Under the pieces are notes generated by a model, which ran no database searches, was not told where the DNA came from, and was given only the letters and a program-made list of their open reading frames with translations. From Hyphomicrobiales bacterium (GTDB lineage Bacteria > Pseudomonadota > Alphaproteobacteria > Rhizobiales > Beijerinckiaceae), in contig JAATEW010000006.1 of the NCBI GenBank assembly GCA_015655535.1, forward strand, positions 1-6,373: a stretch of 6,373 nt of DNA. Reading direction: 5' to 3'. This document shows, piece after piece, positions 5,339 through 6,373 of this stretch. A program made the position numbers and the translations under genes. Positions within the stretch are counted from its first letter, which is position 1. Each line of letters begins with the position of its first letter.

Positions 5339-6304
5339 ATGGACGTTATCGATAAAAAAGAGCCACGCGACGTCAGGCTGGCCACGGGTTCCGCTCCGGC
5401 GGGCCGCGGGATCGAGGCCGATCTCATCGCCGTGCTCGTCGCCGTGACCGCCGGCGAGCCGAGGGTTTTGACGATCCAAGACTCGCGCGCTTTGCCGTCC
5501 GGCCCTTTCGAGATGTCGCATCGGTCGCTGCAGTCGGGCCTACGCGCCTGGGTCGAACGCCAGACCCACCACCCCCTCGGCTATGTCGAACAGCTTTATA
5601 CATTCGCCGATCGCGACCGTGCCGGGAGCGGCCCCCCCGCCATCTCGATCTCTTATCTCGGCCTCACGCATGAGTTGCCGGCCCAAGGCGAATATGAAGC
5701 GAGCTGGCGCAGCTGGTACGCTTATTTCCCCTGGGAAGACCACCGCATCGGCACGCCGGCCATCCTCGAAACCTATCTTTTGCCGAAATTGAAGGCTTGG
5801 GCGCAGAACGCGCCGGATCAAGCGCTACAGCTTGCCCGCCAGCAGCGGATCGCGATCACCTTTGGCGCCGACGGGCGCAAATGGAACGAGGAACTGGTGC
5901 TGCAACGCTACGAGCTTCTGTACGAGGCGGGCCTCATTCCAGAAGCGTCGCATTCGGCCGCGACGCCGGTGCCGGGACAGGCGATGATCCTCGATCACCG
6001 GCGCATTCTCGCAACCGGCATTGCGAGGCTGCGCGCCAAGATCAAATATCATCCGGTGGTCTTCGAGCTCATGCCCGAGACCTTCACGCTTCTGCAATTG
6101 CAGCGTTGCGTCGAGGCTTTGGCCGGCCGGCTCGTGCATAAGCAGAATTTCAGACGGCTGATCGAGCAGCAGGAACTCGTCGAAGAGACCGGCGAAATGA
6201 GCCAGGACACGGGCGGACGGCCGGCCAAGCTCTTCCGTTTCCGACGCGAGGTTTTGGCCGAGCGGGCCGTGGTCGGCACCAAGCTCCCACTTTCGCGCAC
6301 TTGA
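5339..6304 (+). CDS. nadQ: NAD-biosynthesis regulator, NadQ/NrtR-like (degenerate Nudix domain plus winged helix)
   Basis: This 321-residue protein has the layout of NrtR-type repressors. The Nudix-like domain spans about 25-165: 'IEADLIAVLVAVTAGEPRVLTI' (25-46), then a region where the catalytic box should be, then 'GYVEQLYTFADRDR' (81-94) and 'ISISYLGL' (102-109). The box GX5EX7REUXEEXGU is not intact: 'LQSGLRAWVERQTHHPL' (64-80) lacks the EExG core, so the domain probably senses a NAD-related ligand rather than hydrolysing one. The C-terminal winged helix (about 238-305) includes 'VFELMPETFTLLQLQRCVEAL' and 'GGRPAKLFRFRREVL' (292-306), as in NrtR. In alphaproteobacteria this COG4111-like family has been named NadQ and linked to nadA-nadB-nadC control (from memory). 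The ATG start at 5339 has almost no Shine-Dalgarno; AAAAATTTTT (5324-5333) sits just before it. It follows yraN by 53 bp. The 3' end abuts a repeat-rich control region, which supports the assignment. Confidence 0.85.
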   Translation: MDVIDKKEPRDVRLATGSAPAGRGIEADLIAVLVAVTAGEPRVLTIQDSRALPSGPFEMSHRSLQSGLRAWVERQTHHPLGYVEQLYTFADRDRAGSGPPAISISYLGLTHELPAQGEYEASWRSWYAYFPWEDHRIGTPAILETYLLPKLKAWAQNAPDQALQLARQQRIAITFGADGRKWNEELVLQRYELLYEAGLIPEASHSAATPVPGQAMILDHRRILATGIARLRAKIKYHPVVFELMPETFTLLQLQRCVEALAGRLVHKQNFRRLIEQQELVEETGEMSQDTGGRPAKLFRFRREVLAERAVVGTKLPLSRT

Positions 6305-6362
6305 CAAAACTTATGCTCAACCCCAGCATATACTCCAATAATGCTCAAAGGGAGTATATGCT
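6301..6362 (+). promoter_or_regulatory. Promoter/operator region of the last gene, probable NadQ binding region
   Basis: AGCATATACTCC (6325-6336) and GGAGTATATGCT (6351-6362) form a perfect 12-base inverted repeat around 14 bases. ATGCTCAA occurs twice as a direct repeat 28 bases apart (6313-6320 and 6341-6348). Seen as half-sites, ATRCTC occurs forward at 6313, 6330 and 6341 and in reverse (GAGTAT) at 6352-6357. TTGACA (6301-6306) overlaps the nadQ-like stop codon; TATACT (6329-6334) is 22 bases further on, longer than the usual 16-18, so the promoter boxes are not certain. Position next to a NadQ-like regulator makes it the natural operator; the exact site is inference. Confidence 0.6.
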
Positions 6363-6373
6363 ATGGACGCGAC
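6363..6373 (+). CDS. Start of a further gene, possibly nadA (quinolinate synthase), cut by window edge
   Basis: Only ATG-GAC-GCG-AC is visible (Met-Asp-Ala-Thr). AAAGGGAG (6347-6354) is a good ribosome binding site 8 bases upstream. An alternative ATG at 6358-6360 in another frame would be only 3 bases from that site and is less likely. The identity is not in the sequence: nadA is suggested only by the neighbouring NadQ-like regulator and the operator-like repeats between them. Confidence 0.5.

Noticed and set aside
5825..6307. Minus-strand open frame of 160 codons opposite the NadQ-like gene
   Set aside because: It is antisense to the winged-helix part, which has clear NrtR-type motifs on the plus strand.
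1..6373. CRISPR array, tRNA or rRNA gene, insertion sequence or prophage gene
   Set aside because: I found no regularly spaced direct repeats, tRNA-like cloverleaf, transposase or phage motif on either strand.

Overview
The window looks like chromosomal DNA of a GC-rich alphaproteobacterium, most likely of the Hyphomicrobiales (Rhizobiales) and possibly near Beijerinckiaceae/Methylocystaceae. The reasons are the gene content (a lipoprotein of the penicillin-binding protein activator type divergent from rsmI-yraN, and a NadQ-type NAD regulator), the codon bias, and the style of dispersed palindromes between genes. The genus-level guess is inference.

Left part (1-637): the 5' part of an antibiotic-biosynthesis-monooxygenase (ABM) domain gene runs off the left edge on the minus strand. 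Upstream of it, on the same strand, is a gene for a 69-residue exported protein with a good ribosome binding site. Bases 516-617 hold a composite of two palindromes that looks like a dispersed repeat and lies just after the end of the next gene.

Middle-left (638-2312): an ArsR-family repressor (minus) and an Old Yellow Enzyme-type alkene reductase (plus) are divergent. They share a 108-bp control region with two palindromes, which is the classic layout of a repressor and its target. After the reductase come a strong hairpin and a copy of a widely distributed 'cattgcgagcgaagcgaagcaatg' palindrome, in the gap before the convergent lipoprotein gene.

Middle-right (2313-5285): a periplasmic-binding-protein-like lipoprotein (minus) is divergent from rsmI (16S rRNA C1402 ribose methyltransferase, TTG start) and the overlapping yraN. 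The 395-bp gap between them has no convincing gene. It holds a good sigma70-like promoter whose -10 lies inside an 18-bp palindrome, plus other small palindromes.

Right end (5286-6373): a NrtR/NadQ-like protein, with a degenerate Nudix domain plus a winged helix, is followed by a 58-bp region dense in inverted and direct repeats and then by the first bases of another gene, plausibly the NAD biosynthesis gene nadA. This would be a local regulator next to its operator.

Overall this is mostly core genome. I see no new defence, mobile or CRISPR-like system. The most informative items are the regulatory palindromes and the dispersed repeats.
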